Positions 33,422 to 45,255 of a stretch of DNA of 64,000 bases are shown piece after piece. Under the pieces are notes generated by a model. That model was not told the origin of the DNA and made no database searches. It saw nothing but the letters and a program-made list of their open reading frames with translations. Made by a program: the position numbers and the translations under genes. Each line of letters begins with the position of its first letter. Within the stretch, counting starts at the first letter, position 1. Source of the DNA: Phaeotremella fagi (lineage: Eukaryota > Basidiomycota > Tremellomycetes > Tremellales > Phaeotremellaceae); the NCBI GenBank assembly GCA_001599715.1, contig BCHU01000006.1, positions 1,346,765 to 1,410,764 of the forward strand. Reading direction: 5' to 3'.

Positions 33422-34200
33422 ATGACATACACCATCGCCGCCAGCTCCAACTCCCGCTCCCACACCACAGCCCCAACCCCAACTCTCCTAAAAAACCTCC
33501 AAACCCAACAAACCCTCCTCCAAACCCTCCTAACCAACCCCCAAAAAACAACCGAAACATACAATCAACTCACCCAAACCGTCATCGAACTCAGTCACCA
33601 CTTGCAAACCTTATACGCCCATCAGGAGAGATACACTGAATTCCTGGGTAAACAGGAGACGGTGGTTGATCTGGAACGGAGGGTTCGGGGTGTGATTAGT
33701 GGGATTGAAGTTGGGGAGAGGGAGTTACGGGGGTTGGTTGATGAGGGGAAATTGATTTTAGTTGGGTTGGAGAGGTCTGAGAAGGGTGGGTTCGCTTTGG
33801 GCTGCAGTTGCTGATTATGATTTAGACCCACTACCCACCTCATCTCTTATCTCTCATGCTCATTCCCTAGCTAAAACCACATCTGCACCTATAACCCACA
33901 TCTCCCCTCCGAATCAACAAGATACCCCATGGCCCAACGAGGCAGTCATGCGAATGGGTCTGTTGTTCCAGTTGCAAGGTAGTATGTCCACCACTGGCGA
34001 TTACGGTAAAATAGGTGATGGTAAGCATTCTAGGTTAGAATTCAATACGTATACTGATTTTGGTAGAAATCGCCCAAGCCCCATCTGAAGTTGTTCAAGA
34101 TGTTCAACCGACAGTCTCCCATGAGGAGGTTCATCGTCGTTATGATCCCAACGCTATCTTCGCTCTGGATCTGAATTCAGATGAATCGGATGACGATTAG
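33422..34200 (+). CDS. MED4: MED4, Mediator middle-module subunit (one frame break)
   Basis: Subunit of the RNA polymerase II Mediator. Start 33422 (MTYTIAASSNSRSHTT) is preferred to an in-frame upstream ATG at 33323. A long helical lead (LLKNLQTQQTLLQTLLTN, then RYTEFLGKQETVVDLERRVR) precedes ADYDLDPLPTSSLISHAHSL and AKTTSAPITHISPP with WPNEAVMRMGLL, the hallmark MED4 segment. An acidic end (ALDLNSDESDDD) follows a standard intron at 34020. Between ERSEK and ADYDLD the frame shifts by one. The simplest repair is a 22-nt intron at 33786-33807 (GTGGGT to CTGCAG), giving SEKVADYD; otherwise a frameshift or sequence error. Confidence 0.85.
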
Positions 34201-34475
34201 GTGGTCATTCTGGTCGAGAATTTTCAGAGTCTATCAGACGGTCTGTGTTGAAGGAGTTCAGATATGAAAATGACAATGGATGTAGAGCGCTTCTACTCGA
34301 GTCAGATTCGATTGGAGAATCCTGAGACGGTCCTCAAAGTCAACATGTAGAAAGGTTGTATAAAGCTAAACTAAACATGTTTCCAAACGATACCTCATGT
34401 AAAAGTCGTAGTGATAAAGTGTATAATGCAATGGTATATAAAGAAATACAATTCCACTCCCATTCCAAATCCAGT

Positions 34476-35935
34476 CTACCAATTGTTGAGCATCTCCCGT
34501 GAAAGCGGTTCAGTTTCCATCTCATATTCGACGTTAACTTTTTGTGCACCTAAATCGTCAAATGTCAACTAACATCGCCAAAAAAGAGCATAGAAAAAAC
34601 ACATACGTCGTTTGGCTCCACCTTTCTTGATATCTTTAGGTGCTTTTCGTTTCGTCAAACCCGAACCAGATGGTTCAGGTTTACCATTACCGTTACTCTT
34701 TGGAGTTTGTTTTGGTTCTCCGTCCTCCTCGTCATCTGATCCCACTTCCAAATCAGATGGGAATTCAGCCATTGAACCGTCATCTTCTGAATCGAATTCA
34801 TCAAACTAATCGTAACATCAGTAACATCCCCCAATACAATACCCTGGGAAGACCAAAAGAACCCACCTCGCTACCAGAATAATCCTCCAAATCACCAATC
34901 TCACTCTCATCATCGCTATCCTCCACATACTCCCTCTCCCCACCTTCCCATTCCTCCTCCTCAACCTCAGACAAATCATCTTCCAACTCATCCTCCAAAT
35001 TATCTTCCTTATTCTTATCACCTTCCAACACCATCCTCCAAACGTCTTCGTTGACGTTCAACGGTGCGTCGCCGTACGCCTTTGATCGAAGTCTTTCGAG
35101 TAATTCTTTTTCTATCGATTTTTCTAGATGTGCCGCTGCTAGGGCTTTACGTTCTCTCGTTGCTTCTCTTCTTTCGAGTTTCTTTTTGATTCCTACCATT
35201 TTAGGTCTGTTCCCCGGGGTTAGAACTTGACTGAACGTAGTTTGGGATAGACTTACTGCTGGGTAAGACTCAATCTTCTCATCTTGATCAGATATTGGGT
35301 AATCTTCGTTATCCTCTGTTTACATTTATGAGTGATGAAATTCGGCCAATAAACGAGTTCCTTGTCGATCTGAAAGAATCAAAGAATAAATCAGTTTCAA
35401 TTCGTACACCAATCATGCTGTCCATGATCCAATACTCTCAACCTACCTGCTCTAAAGCTTTAGCATAGTTGTTGGACAGTTTGACCCTCTCCCACATGTT
35501 AGCTGGTGTATGAGCCCGTTCGATAGTTTTCATATAAAGATAAAGAACGCCTAAAAATTTGCATCAGCAAGACACTCAACGTCACTGCAAGGAAAGAACC
35601 CACCCTCCTTCTCCCGAACAGTAGCATAACGTGAATTCGCAAGTGGACAAGATTGTCTCGTACAGAATCCAGTAAGATTATATTCGTTCCTACAGAAATT
35701 CTGTGTAACCGTTCTAGTCGCATTGTTAGATTTGGGATGTTTCGGTGGAAGGAGGGGACATACTTGACTTTGTAAGAACAGAATCTACGTCGTGTGAGTT
35801 TTGAGTCCTTTGAGGGGGTACTGCATTGACTTACTGTTGGTTGATGATTGACCAGATTAATTCATCGGACTGGTGTGAGTTAGCTAGGTGACTGACTTGC
35901 TCTCTGCTTGTTTACTCACCTGCATGATGAATATC
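34476..35935 (-). CDS. MAK16: MAK16, 60S ribosome biogenesis factor
   Basis: Nucleolar protein needed for 27S pre-rRNA processing and 60S assembly. The first coding exon is only ATGCAG (start 35935). A GTGAGT intron leads to [19 protein letters not shown], then [20 protein letters not shown] (the Cys cluster), [39 protein letters not shown] and a basic helix ([19 protein letters not shown]). The second half is acidic ([19 protein letters not shown]) then basic ([17 protein letters not shown]). After a last phase-1 intron it ends [23 protein letters not shown]. All family blocks are present. Confidence 0.95.
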
Positions 35936-36176
35936 TATCTATATAGTTGTTCTTGAGATGATTGAATATTTCCTCAAAAATCTTTCAAATCTCCACTTAA
36001 ACTTTCAATTCCAAAAATCAAAAAAATAAACAGGAACAGTGTAACCGGAAGGATTAAATTGAAATCATTTAATTACATTTAATCCCAATCCCACGTGGAG
36101 GTGGTGTTGCTGTTGCCACCATAAATCGAACAATACGAACCCAAGATCAGCATCTCAACAACCACCACATCCCCCA

Positions 36177-37048
36177 ATGTCCTATCTACTCAATCAACCA
36201 ACGACCTCACGAGCAGGAGCAGCTTTATTCCAAGGTAAGCCTCCCCAACTTATACTCCAAACTAATCACCCAGCTCTCGCTCAAAAACGACCCCCTGTCA
36301 TATCCCATTTCCACCGTTCTTCACTCCTCACGACCAGTCATTTCGATACCCACGCGTTCGTCGAGCGATTGGAGAAACAGGGATTAACGAGACGTCAGTC
36401 TGAGGGTATCATGACTGTCCTGGCTGAGGTTGTGGATGAAAGTATTAAAGGTATGGAAGCTAGTCTTGTGTCTAAAGCGGAGCAGGAGAAGGTGAGTATC
36501 TAGACTTGACTTCTTAACATGATATTGAACTGAACTTGGGGTGTAGCAACGATACACCCAAAAAGTCGATTTCGCCCAACTCAAATCCGAACTCCAACTC
36601 CACGAGAAAAACGATCTAACACTAATGAAAACCGAGAACGACCGACTTCTAGCTGACGTCGAGAAACTCAAACAGCGACTCAGAGAGGAAGTAACCAGGA
36701 CTCAAGCCGGTGTTCGACTTGATCTCAATCTCGAAAAGGGAAGGATCAGGGATGAAAGTAGTCAACAAGAACTTAAGATTAAAGAGGTTGATACTAGGAT
36801 CGAATCTGAGATTGCTGGGTTAAGGACTCAGATTGAACAAGCTAAATTCAGTATTTTGCAGTATTTGGTCGGTGTGGCTACTGGTTCTGGAGCTTTGTTG
36901 GTGGGTCACATTTTATTATTTTGAATGGTTGAGTTTGGGTGGATACTGATGAATTGTGTTTTCTAGCTTGCTTATATGCGTATGATGGTGAGTATAGATG
37001 TTTTGGGCTCTGTTGAATGTGGATAGAGCTAATATTTTTCAGATGTGA
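36177..37048 (+). CDS. CCDC90/MCUR1-family mitochondrial coiled-coil protein
   Basis: DUF1640-type inner-membrane protein (yeast Fmp32 relatives), linked in other species to respiratory-chain assembly or calcium uptake. Start 36177 (MSYLLNQPTTSRAGAALFQG) resembles a targeting peptide. The family core FDTHAFVERLEKQGLTRRQS, EGIMTVLAEVVDESIKGM is followed by a coiled coil (AQLKSELQLHEKNDLTLMKT, RLREEVTRTQAGVRLDLNLE) and a C-terminal hydrophobic segment (FSILQYLVGVATGSGALLLA). The last two introns cut the C-terminus into tiny exons: 21 nt (LAYMRMM) and then ATG TGA, so the final exon codes for one Met and the stop. It diverges from MAK16 across 241 bp. Confidence 0.88.
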
Positions 37049-37351
37049 TGATGAAGATGATTATCAGAATATCGAATCGATGTTCAATTTGCATGTTCTA
37101 TCCTGTATGCTGTATCGATGCAGATTTCTGGAGGAGAGTTATGGAGTCTGTATCTGTACATCCACCTTCACCGTCATCGTCACCGTCACATAGACTTAGA
37201 GTAGCCAAATGCATGTATAGTACCACTCCCAGATTTTCTACTGTTGACGAAGGTGGCACTGGCTCGAGTTGAGTCAACCTTGAACGCATCGTAATATTAC
37301 TCTCATTAACAACCTCCAATAACTACAACAGCATAAATATCAATACTAAAA
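37049..37351. other. Intergenic region
   Basis: About 300 bp between the CCDC90-family gene and the unknown gene, same strand. It holds GAAGGTGGCACTGG near 37250, about 100 bp ahead of the next start; nothing else stands out. Confidence 0.4.
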
Positions 37352-38220
37352 ATGACCACAAATGAACAACACCCACCCAACCCCAACCAAATCCATATCT
37401 CCATCCATCCAATCCTTCAAACCAACCAACATATCCTAAAATCAAAAATTCTCTCCAACCATTTCAAAAAAGGTATCCCCTCACCTCCAAACGATGAGAT
37501 CCTTCAAGAAATCCTAAGAGTCGAATATCACATTCAATCGTTTGAGACACCTATGGAAGTTAGGTTGCAGATGGTTATTTTGAAACATGCTTTATTTAAT
37601 ATTAAGGGTGAGTGGATCGAATTGTCTGTTGTAAGTTTGATTGACGCTGTTAGCTGAGGAATTGATATCATCTCAACCGATTCTTAACGGTAGAGAAGGG
37701 AATATCAAGACGTCCGTTGAATCAGATGCAGCGGTTTATGAACGATTGGAACGAATTGAATCCCAACTCGAAAGAATTCAACGTTATAACACCTATACAG
37801 ATGTAATCGTAAGTCCGAACTCCACCGTCTAAGCTCATACACCACTAAAAACACCATTAAAAAGAACACAAACAAAATCCAATACCGCTACACCAGAAAA
37901 TTATCCATAGTCCCACATAAATCATTACCCATCACCTACCCAAAAGGTATTTCAAAGAAGGCAAGTCAACATCAAATCTATTCAACCTCACTAACATTCT
38001 TTGACTCCTACAAAAGGGAATGAAATCCCTAACATCAGAAACAATCATCGAATCACTCAACGAACATGATCTAGGACTTTGGTTAGGGTTCTATGAATTG
38101 AACAAAGATGATTTCTATGAAGATGACGAAGATGATGATGGGGATCTATTGGGGACTCGTACTTTCAACGATGGTATTGCTCGTAGAGCTCTTTTATCCG
38201 TTTTGGGTGGTAGTCCGTAA
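37352..38220 (+). CDS. Unknown small acidic protein
   Basis: Not recognised. Four exons can be joined without stops: MTTNEQHPPNPNQIHISIHP through LQMVILKHALFNIK; phase-1 intron; AEELISSQPILNGREG to ERIESQLERIQRYNTYTDVI; phase-0 intron ending TTAAAAAG; NTNKIQYRYTRKLSIVPHKS; phase-1 intron; GMKSLTSETIIESLNEHDLG to the stop. The C-terminus has LGLWLGFYELNKDDF, a six-residue-plus Asp/Glu run and RTFNDGIARRALLSVLGGSP. The middle is likely a short coiled coil (YERLERIESQLERIQRY). No targeting signal. That all four junctions agree in phase argues it is real. Confidence 0.65.
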
Positions 38221-38406
38221 ATTCCGTTTGGTTCGTTACGTTTATAGGAGGGTATCATAGTTTTCGACCGCTTTGTATCCTGATCCTTACACTGTATTTG
38301 TATTTCGTTTTTCACTTTAATACCATTTCCAACTTTCATGTGACAAGTATCATGTTTATTACTGTATGATACAGGTACAATTCATTACATGACCAAAAAG
38401 AACACT

Positions 38407-40755
38407 CTATTGATCTACAAACCCCCGTCTAGAACGTAACACCCGATGATTACCATCAGTATCATCAACCCGAGTCATCTCATCTGTATTTCGTTCAATC
38501 GATTCCTCCCCAACAATCTCTTCAGAATGTTTTTCATTTTCAGTTTGCTCGTCCGTGTCAGCCTCACCCTCAGCCTCAGCCTCAGCCTTCAATCGTCTCG
38601 CTTTACGTCGCCTCAACCATCCCAATAGTTCCCTTACTAAACCTGCAACCATAGGTAGAGCGATAGGAGCGAAGAGCGGTGTATAGACTCCAAATTTATG
38701 TTCGTCAGGCTAAACGCTTAGATTAGAAACAAAGTATTCAAAGTTGGGATTGATACTTACGAAATACAATAAACCCATCATCGACGGATCAAAGAATGCT
38801 TCATTAGCCAATCCAATGGAATCTCTTAACAAGATAAATCGTCTCAAGAGATTTTTTGTATCATCCAACTAAACATTTTCGCATGTCAGCGAATTCAACC
38901 AAATCCAAAACTCAAACTCAAAATCAAACACACCCTTTCCAAATTCTCAACAGATCCCAAAACCGTATTCCGAACCCCTTTCCCAATCTTCATCTCTTCA
39001 ATCTTATCAACCAACCCAACAATCCCATTCAAAGTTTTCTTGCATTCAACCAGAATCTCCTTGGATCGAATACGTAGTAAAGTCTGGATTTGGAAATTTG
39101 AAATTTTGTTCGTTTTTTTGGGGGAGGTGAATTCAGGTATGGTCAGGAGTTTATAGAACGTTTTGGTGAATTGATTGAATGGTTCGATTAGGGCTTCGGA
39201 GGTTAGATGGTAGGAATCGGAGGTTGGGGTTTGGGTTGGGGGGTTTAGGATTACTACCCCGCCGTATTGGGGGATTAGGAATGCTTGTGAATCTGGATTT
39301 TGGTTAGGCAGTTTATCATGACTTTTGATAGACGATATTTACCTGGGACTGATAGTCCCATTGGACGATGTTGGGCCGAGGGAATGAATAACAAAAATCG
39401 TAAAACGGGATTGTTGGTACTACCAGAGTCTATCGTCATTGTCAGCTTCCACGCAATGCAATCGTCGTCGAAGCTGAGCAAGACCTACCCAAACTCCATT
39501 TCTCAGAATTAACAAACTCCTTCATTTGGTCTTCATCGATCAACCACGCTCTATCAACTTCATTATCAATAAGCCCCTTAGCCACCTCCTCAGCCTCTTT
39601 ATCACCTTTCCCAGCAGCTTCCAAAGATCTCTTCAAATCTTCATCACTGTCTTTAGGACTCTCACCAAATGATGGAATGAACGATAAAGGCGCATGATAA
39701 AGTATTTGAGATTCTATAGTGAAATTATGAATATCTTTCAAAGATTTGAGTCGGGGTTCGAAATGTTCTTCAAATTGTCGTCAGTACATTTGATAGAAAC
39801 GTTTCCCTCAAGACCCACTTTTGATAGCATTTTCGATATCCCAACCCCGTACATAACTCCCAGAAGCTGAATCTTCATTTAACAAAACAAAACTTAAGGT
39901 GATATTAGGTGAATATCTTAATGACGATATTGGGATATCAGGTATTTCACCTGGTATTAATTCAAGTAACGAGTTGATGACTGCTATCCGTATATGTTCT
40001 ATGTCACAGGTTCAATAAAGTTCCAAAAATATGAAGAAAAGAACAACATACGTTTCAAGAATCTATCACCAACTTGATTGGGATGAATTGGAATGACAAG
40101 TGTACCAGGTATAATTTCGTTTTGTATCAGATTATCCACCTCGGATTGGATATATGGTTTCAGGGGGAACGAAACATCAGTTTCTGAGGATGAAAGGAAA
40201 TGAAGCCTAAGATCGTATTCTCTACCTTCACTTGTATTAGCAATAAGTTCACACCTAACCCGAAACTCAACTCACCCCTCACAGGCCTCGTTGCAGTATC
40301 CCAATATCGTATCGGACGAGGAGGTCTCTTCTGTCCATAAATCCCATCAACACCTTTCTTGACCTCTTCAGAGATTCCATCCAGCACATCTAAAGTGTCA
40401 TAATAAGCTCTACCAGGTGGAGGTGATGGGAAAGCTTTGGGGTCTGCCGTAAACAAAATCGTTGATTTTATTAATGGTTCCTAGATAACTCGTCAATAGA
40501 TTATTTATTGATGGGGTAGGGTTGACTTACAGATATATCCTCTATAGCAATTATCCGTTCTTTCGGCAGAGGTAACCTTTCTATCGAGGTTGTATACAAC
40601 CAAAATGGGATTGCTAGGATGATGAATATTGGGAAGGACAGGATTGTGTATATCCTTCTTCTATTTGATGGATTGATTTTGGTGGTTATTGATTGAGGTG
40701 ATAGTTTAGGTGCTACCATTTGAGATGGAGATGAACTCATCTTTCTGTGAGGCAA
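38407..40755 (-). CDS. GPI17: GPI17/PIG-S, GPI transamidase subunit
   Basis: ER membrane subunit of the complex that attaches GPI anchors. Start 40755 (MPHRKMSSSPSQMV), with a second ATG at 40740. An N-terminal helix (IYTILSFPIFIILAIPFWLY) runs into TTSIERLPLPKERI, the PIG-S hallmark. The lumenal part reads LTPGTL-like VPGTLVIPIHPNQ, SLRYSPNITLSFVLLNEDSA, HNFTIESQILYHAPLSFIPS and FLLFIPSAQ (from AEGMNNKN on the other strand's shadow region). The C-terminal part reads FILLRDSIGLANEAFFDPSM, a second helix (FGVYTPLFAPIALPMVAGLV), then RRRKARRLK and an acidic cytosolic tail. Topology of two terminal helices around a large lumenal domain fits PIG-S. About eight introns. Confidence 0.88.
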
Positions 40756-41515
40756 GGTTTTTGGTTGAAAAGTGAAGGTTTCTTAGATTTCTTGACAACA
40801 CGGTCGAACGGTTCAAATCATTCGCGTCTCGAGTGGCGGTTCACATCAATGGCTACCAGTACAAGTACTTTCGCTCGGGGAAAATGAATCAGACAAGTTG
40901 TTGTCTTGGAGTATGAATCCACCAGATGAGAAGTGAGGTGGAGATGAATCTCTTCTCGTGATGTACATAGTTTACATTTTAAAAATGAAAAGAAAGGCAT
41001 CGTTGTGAAAATAGAACCAAATCATCGGAAAAACTAAGCTGCGGTGGCACTGTTTTGTGTGTGTACAAACAAATCAACAACATCAGAGCTGGTTGCTAAC
41101 CAGATTGAACTGCGTGTTATAACATCAAGTAATTTATTGATTGATGATCAACTGATAAACAAACTCTGTATCCATGAGGGTTTACGAGCAAGCAAGTGAA
41201 TTAAGTCAAGACAAAATTGAAATCTAACCTAGATAACCTCAAGCCCTCCCTGCCTTCACCCGATTCACACGGGTCATACTACATCAAGTGACATCAAAAC
41301 TTGGTTTGATTCTCCTTTATATTTCTATCTAGTTTCTGTGATTATTCATAGATCTTAAACTTCTTTTGTCAATCTCCAATCATTGATATTTTGCTGTGTA
41401 TATACAAACTCAAATACATTTCATCGCTGCCTCCTTTATTTTGCATTTACGGTTCTTTATTCATATCATCTTAACTTTTTATCGTGTATCAAACAGAGAA
41501 AACAAATCAAAAATC
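40756..41515. other. Divergent intergenic region, GPI17 and Dabb gene
   Basis: About 760 bp with no recognised gene. GCGGTGGCACTG lies near 41042. The stretch before the Dabb gene (41310-41515) is T/C-rich with TTATATTTC near 41315, typical of fungal core promoters. A small minus frame at 40818-41000 has no recognisable product. Confidence 0.4.
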
Positions 41516-42009
41516 ATGTCCGAAGTCATCCACATATGTAGGTCTAATCTCCTAATTCACAGGCAATGAGGTCTCTGACACAAGTCAACATAGCCGCATT
41601 CAAAGTCAAAGGTGACAGAAACAACCAACGCCAATTGATCGAAAATTACACTCAAATCATTAACAACGCCACCAAAGATGGTGAGAAATATATAAAGAGT
41701 TTTAAAGGTGGTAAACAAATCAGTAAAGAGGGTTTCGATCATGGTTCACAAGTCGTTTTCGTTTTGACATTTGATGTAAGTCATGTGTCGTCTTTTTTGT
41801 TAGTTGTATTGAATGGCCCCATCATAGAATCAAATTGATTTAGAGTATTTCGTCAATCATGATCCTGCTCATGTTAAATTCAAGGTAGGTTGTCACCATT
41901 TCCATTTCCCACATGGGAAATAACGACTGAAAATCCTTAGAACACATGCGACGAAAAACTTGGTGTTGACGGTGGTGCAGTTCTTGATTTTGAAGTTGGT
42001 CAATTCTAG
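41516..42009 (+). CDS. Stress-responsive A/B barrel (Dabb) domain protein
   Basis: Small dimeric alpha/beta-barrel protein of about 113 residues. Start 41516. The first intron (GTAGGT donor to the CACAAG acceptor, 47 nt) gives MSEVIHIFNIAAFKVKGD, matching the usual HxxxFKxK strand of Dabb proteins. Then come SKEGFDHGSQVVFVLTFD, NQIDLEYFVNHDPAHVKFKN, and AVLDFEVGQF. The HGSQVVFVLTF strand followed by L-YF-NH-PAH is the family signature. Roles vary (stress tolerance, aldolase-like or cyclase reactions in plants and bacteria), so no specific activity is claimed. It is convergent with the THOC7-like gene, 61 bp apart. Confidence 0.85.
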
Positions 42010-42070
42010 ATTGAACACCATAAATTCAAAGAAATGCATTAATGATTTCTTTTCCGAATGCCCTCTCGTA

Positions 42071-43319
42071 TCACTTCCTGACGGATCTACTGGTCCTAAC
42101 ATTCCTTCCGTCACCTTGAGAATTTATCGATCTCTTTGAAGATCTCTCGACAACTTCCCCATCTTCACCCACTTCACCTTCCTCCAATGAGCCTGAACCA
42201 GCTAAAACACCTGATGCAGTCGAACTTCGTAATGCTGAAGGTCGGTTAGGTAGGTTAGCCGTCGATGTACGATTACCAGTCGTGGATGTACTTCGTGATG
42301 GAGCTACTGAATTCGGAAGTGACGATGATGAAGATGATTTTGTTGGTTTCGACGGTAGATTTGAGGATGAAGTTGTTGCTGCTGTTGATTGAGGTTTGTT
42401 GTTTGATGGTTGAAATGGTAAAGCCGCACCACTTAATCGAGTTGACGACGTTGGTTCATCAACATCCATTGATGTTTCCTGTACGACCTCATCCAAAAGT
42501 AAGGGTTGGGTTTCAACGGGTAAAACGGTATTTCGACATTCTTCAACTAATTTCGTGATCTTTGAGAAAATCTCTATTCGCGCATTGGTAGCTTCTTGAT
42601 AAGATTTATGGGAGGTTCGATGTTCTTCCAAAGACTGTTGAACTGCTGCGATTTGTCTGATGGTTCTTTTAGTTCAACAAATTTCTTAAGGAAGAAGGTT
42701 GAACGTAAACCTACTCATCAAGTTCTTTCCTACTTTTCCCTCTTGCAGTTATCTTCGCTGCTATCTCATCACATTTTATATGTCTATCTCTCTGAATTTG
42801 GGTTTCTTTCAATAACAACATTTCCTCTTGTAATGTCTCCCTTTGTTGGGATGTGGAAGCGACTAAACCACGATTGTATCAGTACAATCCATTCTTGTCT
42901 TCTTTGCCTCCTCCGTAGACGACAATCATATAAATGAGATCACATACCAGTCTCATCCACCTTTCGCAGATAATTCAAACGTTGTCTCTCAAGATTCCCA
43001 ACACTACTCATAACCCTCTCAACGCTTTTCCCCCATTTAATCAATTCCAACCGTATCATATCAATCTCCTTTTCCTTTTCCGATAATTTATCTTCATCAT
43101 TCTCTTCATCCGTAGCGTCCTCTTTTGATGGGTTGGATGAATGTTTTTGGAGATGCGGTAAACGATGTAATCGACGTAAGAGGGGTCGAAGATCTCTGTC
43201 CGAGTGGGTTATCCTGAATCGATTTAATGCATCTTGGTGAAAGTTTTAGTTTATTTTTCTTTGGCATTTATGAGTCTTGACTATAGCTTACCTTCTGATA
43301 GAGGTTTATAGTCTGCCAT
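42071..43319 (-). CDS. THO complex subunit 7-like coiled-coil protein
   Basis: Likely member of the THO/TREX complex that couples transcription to mRNA export. Start 43319 (MADYKPLSEGK). After an intron: RDLRPLLRRLHRLPH, an acidic stretch (ATDEENDEDKLSEKEKEI), then the long coiled coil RLELIKWGKSVERVMSSVGN, LERQRLNYLRKVDETVASTS, LKETQIQRDRHIKCDEIAAK, ITARGKSRKELDEIIAAVQQ. The CDEIA-KI-ARGKSRKEL block is the THOC7 hallmark (compare the CDALAK/RRSREEL type block in homologs). The C-terminal third is Ser/Thr/Pro-rich and disordered. Three to four introns. Confidence 0.72.
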
Positions 43320-43514
43320 AGTGATTTGAATGATATATCTGAGTGGAAGATATGTGTGTTTGACGAAAGAGATGTTGAATTTCAGATTTGGTACACTATT
43401 GCTAAATTGTTTGGTGGCGCTCGATGCTCGTATCGGACAATGACAAAAACACAATCCATCCTCGTTACTCATTATGCATTCACGATAACAATACAAGCAT
43501 GCAACCCTACCCAA

Positions 43515-44941
43515 TCAGCTCTCCCCATCATCAATAGCCTCCTCAGGAGGTGGATTCTCAGGTTGAAATCCCAGAACCGATTCCAAAGAAACAGGTCGAC
43601 CAAGAACACCACCAGTCCCTTCAGCCAGAATACCTTCCGTTTCTTCATCAATCCGATTCGGTTGGTTCAGAGATTGAGAAGGTCCTTCATCAGAGACACC
43701 GAATCTATCTCGATGTCGATTCAGTTCTAAATGTCGTTGTAAAGCTTCCTCTTCTCTTTCTGCACCAGCTTCTAATTCTTCTATTGAGATTGAAGATTTC
43801 CTCCTACCCTCATCGGGATGCGGTGATGGTTCTTTCTCAATTTCAGGTTCTGGTAGATCCCCCATCGCGTTCTCCTCAGCTATAGCTAGTAGTTCCCTCA
43901 GAGCTCTGTTCTCATCTTCTAGTCTAACAATCTCCATTTCTCTCTCTAACGCCCAATCAGATTGTCCTTCTGTACCTGCGTATCCTCCTGATGCACCCGG
44001 TAAACTACCAGCGAAGGGTTTCGGTGGAGCTGGTGCTTTGGGTATCGATATTGATTTACTTGGTAAAATTGATTTTGTTGGTGAGATCGGACTTGGTGAT
44101 GAAGATGACGATGGATCAGATGGTAATTTTTGATGAGCATTGTTCGGCGCAGGTGATTGTAATAATGCAGGGAATTGATTTATCAGATCGATATCAACGT
44201 TCTCCTCTCCACCCATAGATCTCAGTGCTGAACGTAGAAGCGTTGATAATCGCGTTAAGAGAAGTGATAAAGATGTATTGTCGTGTAATTGAGCTGAAGA
44301 ATGGGTGGTTTGTATTGTTTCCAAAAGATTCGTATAATAAGCGTGAAGCGACAGATCATGTTCTTGCGATGCGTGCTAAAGTCAAATGTTAGTTTGACGA
44401 AAAGACGTTCTTAGCAGTATAACTTACAGCGACACCTCTAAATTTACCCATGACAGCTTCAAGCGTTTGTTCGTACTCTTTCAAAAGCATGTTAACTTGT
44501 TTGTTTTCATGTTGTAACTGTTGATTCTCCAGAACCAAGTGAGCAGCGAACCCTTCAAGTTCAGTGTGAAATTCCTCTGAGTTTATGTGTAAGTGAGATT
44601 CTCGATTGATGAGCAAAATGAAACCATACCATCAGAGATATCTAAGTTAAACCGCCGTAAAGGGAATCCGGTTCCAACATGAGCAGCTTGTCCCTATAAA
44701 AACCGTTAGAAACGGGTTCTTTTTAAGCTGAAATTGAGAACTTACCTTGACGTTCTCAGATCTCGCTTTTACTTGAGCAGCGAGGACACGATTACTTTCT
44801 AGTTGTTCTAGATACGAGAAGAAATTGATTGATCAATTGGCAGGAAGGTAAAGAATTACTTATGAACTCACCTGACAATTCACCAACTAAATTCCATATT
44901 TTCAGCAGTTCATCCTCTAGCTCTGCTGTTGTTCGTGCCAT
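43515..44941 (-). CDS. Coiled-coil protein, SIKE/FGFR1OP2-like
   Basis: Start 44941 (MARTTAELEDELLKIWNLVG). N-terminal helices lead to EEFHTELEGFAAHLVLENQQ, LQHENKQVNMLLKEYEQTLE and AVMGKFRGVA, which resembles the LLKEYE-TLE-VM-KFR block of the SIKE/FGFR1OP2 family, a STRIPAK-associated group. A Ser/Pro-rich middle (DPSSSSSPSPISPTKS) precedes a second family-like helix (EMEIVRLEDENRALRELL). The tail is acidic and Pro-rich (GFQPENPPPEEAIDDGES). STRIPAK membership is inference; a generic coiled-coil protein cannot be excluded. About three introns. It diverges from TEL1 across 314 bp. Confidence 0.6.
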
Positions 44942-45255
44942 TCTCTCACTGTGTCTTTACTGAATGTATGCAATGGAATCGTTGAAATAGATGGATGAAC
45001 CAGGATTGAGCTTTTGAGCCAAGCTGATTGGGAAAACGGAGATTCTCAATGTCCGCGTTGTCTTGAGTGATGATATTGAAATGCTTTCGATAGCGACGAC
45101 AACTACAACGATAACGATAACGACAACTAGTAACGACTGTACAAATATTCAGAAATCCATAAATCAAACCGGTAAAGTAATGAAGAAAATCCAGTTCCAA
45201 AACCGTTGAAATTCGACTTCATTCCATCTTCAACCTCATCAACTGATGCTGAAAA
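44942..45255. promoter_or_regulatory. Divergent promoter of the SIKE-like gene and TEL1
   Basis: 314 bp between start codons. It includes a short ACGAYAACGAYAACGA-type repeat near 45105-45125; no TATA box was seen. Confidence 0.4.

Noticed and set aside
41893..42114. Minus-strand frame across the Dabb gene 3' end
   Set aside because: It overlaps the Dabb last exon and the THOC7-like C-terminus in wrong phases; both flanking genes explain the sequence.
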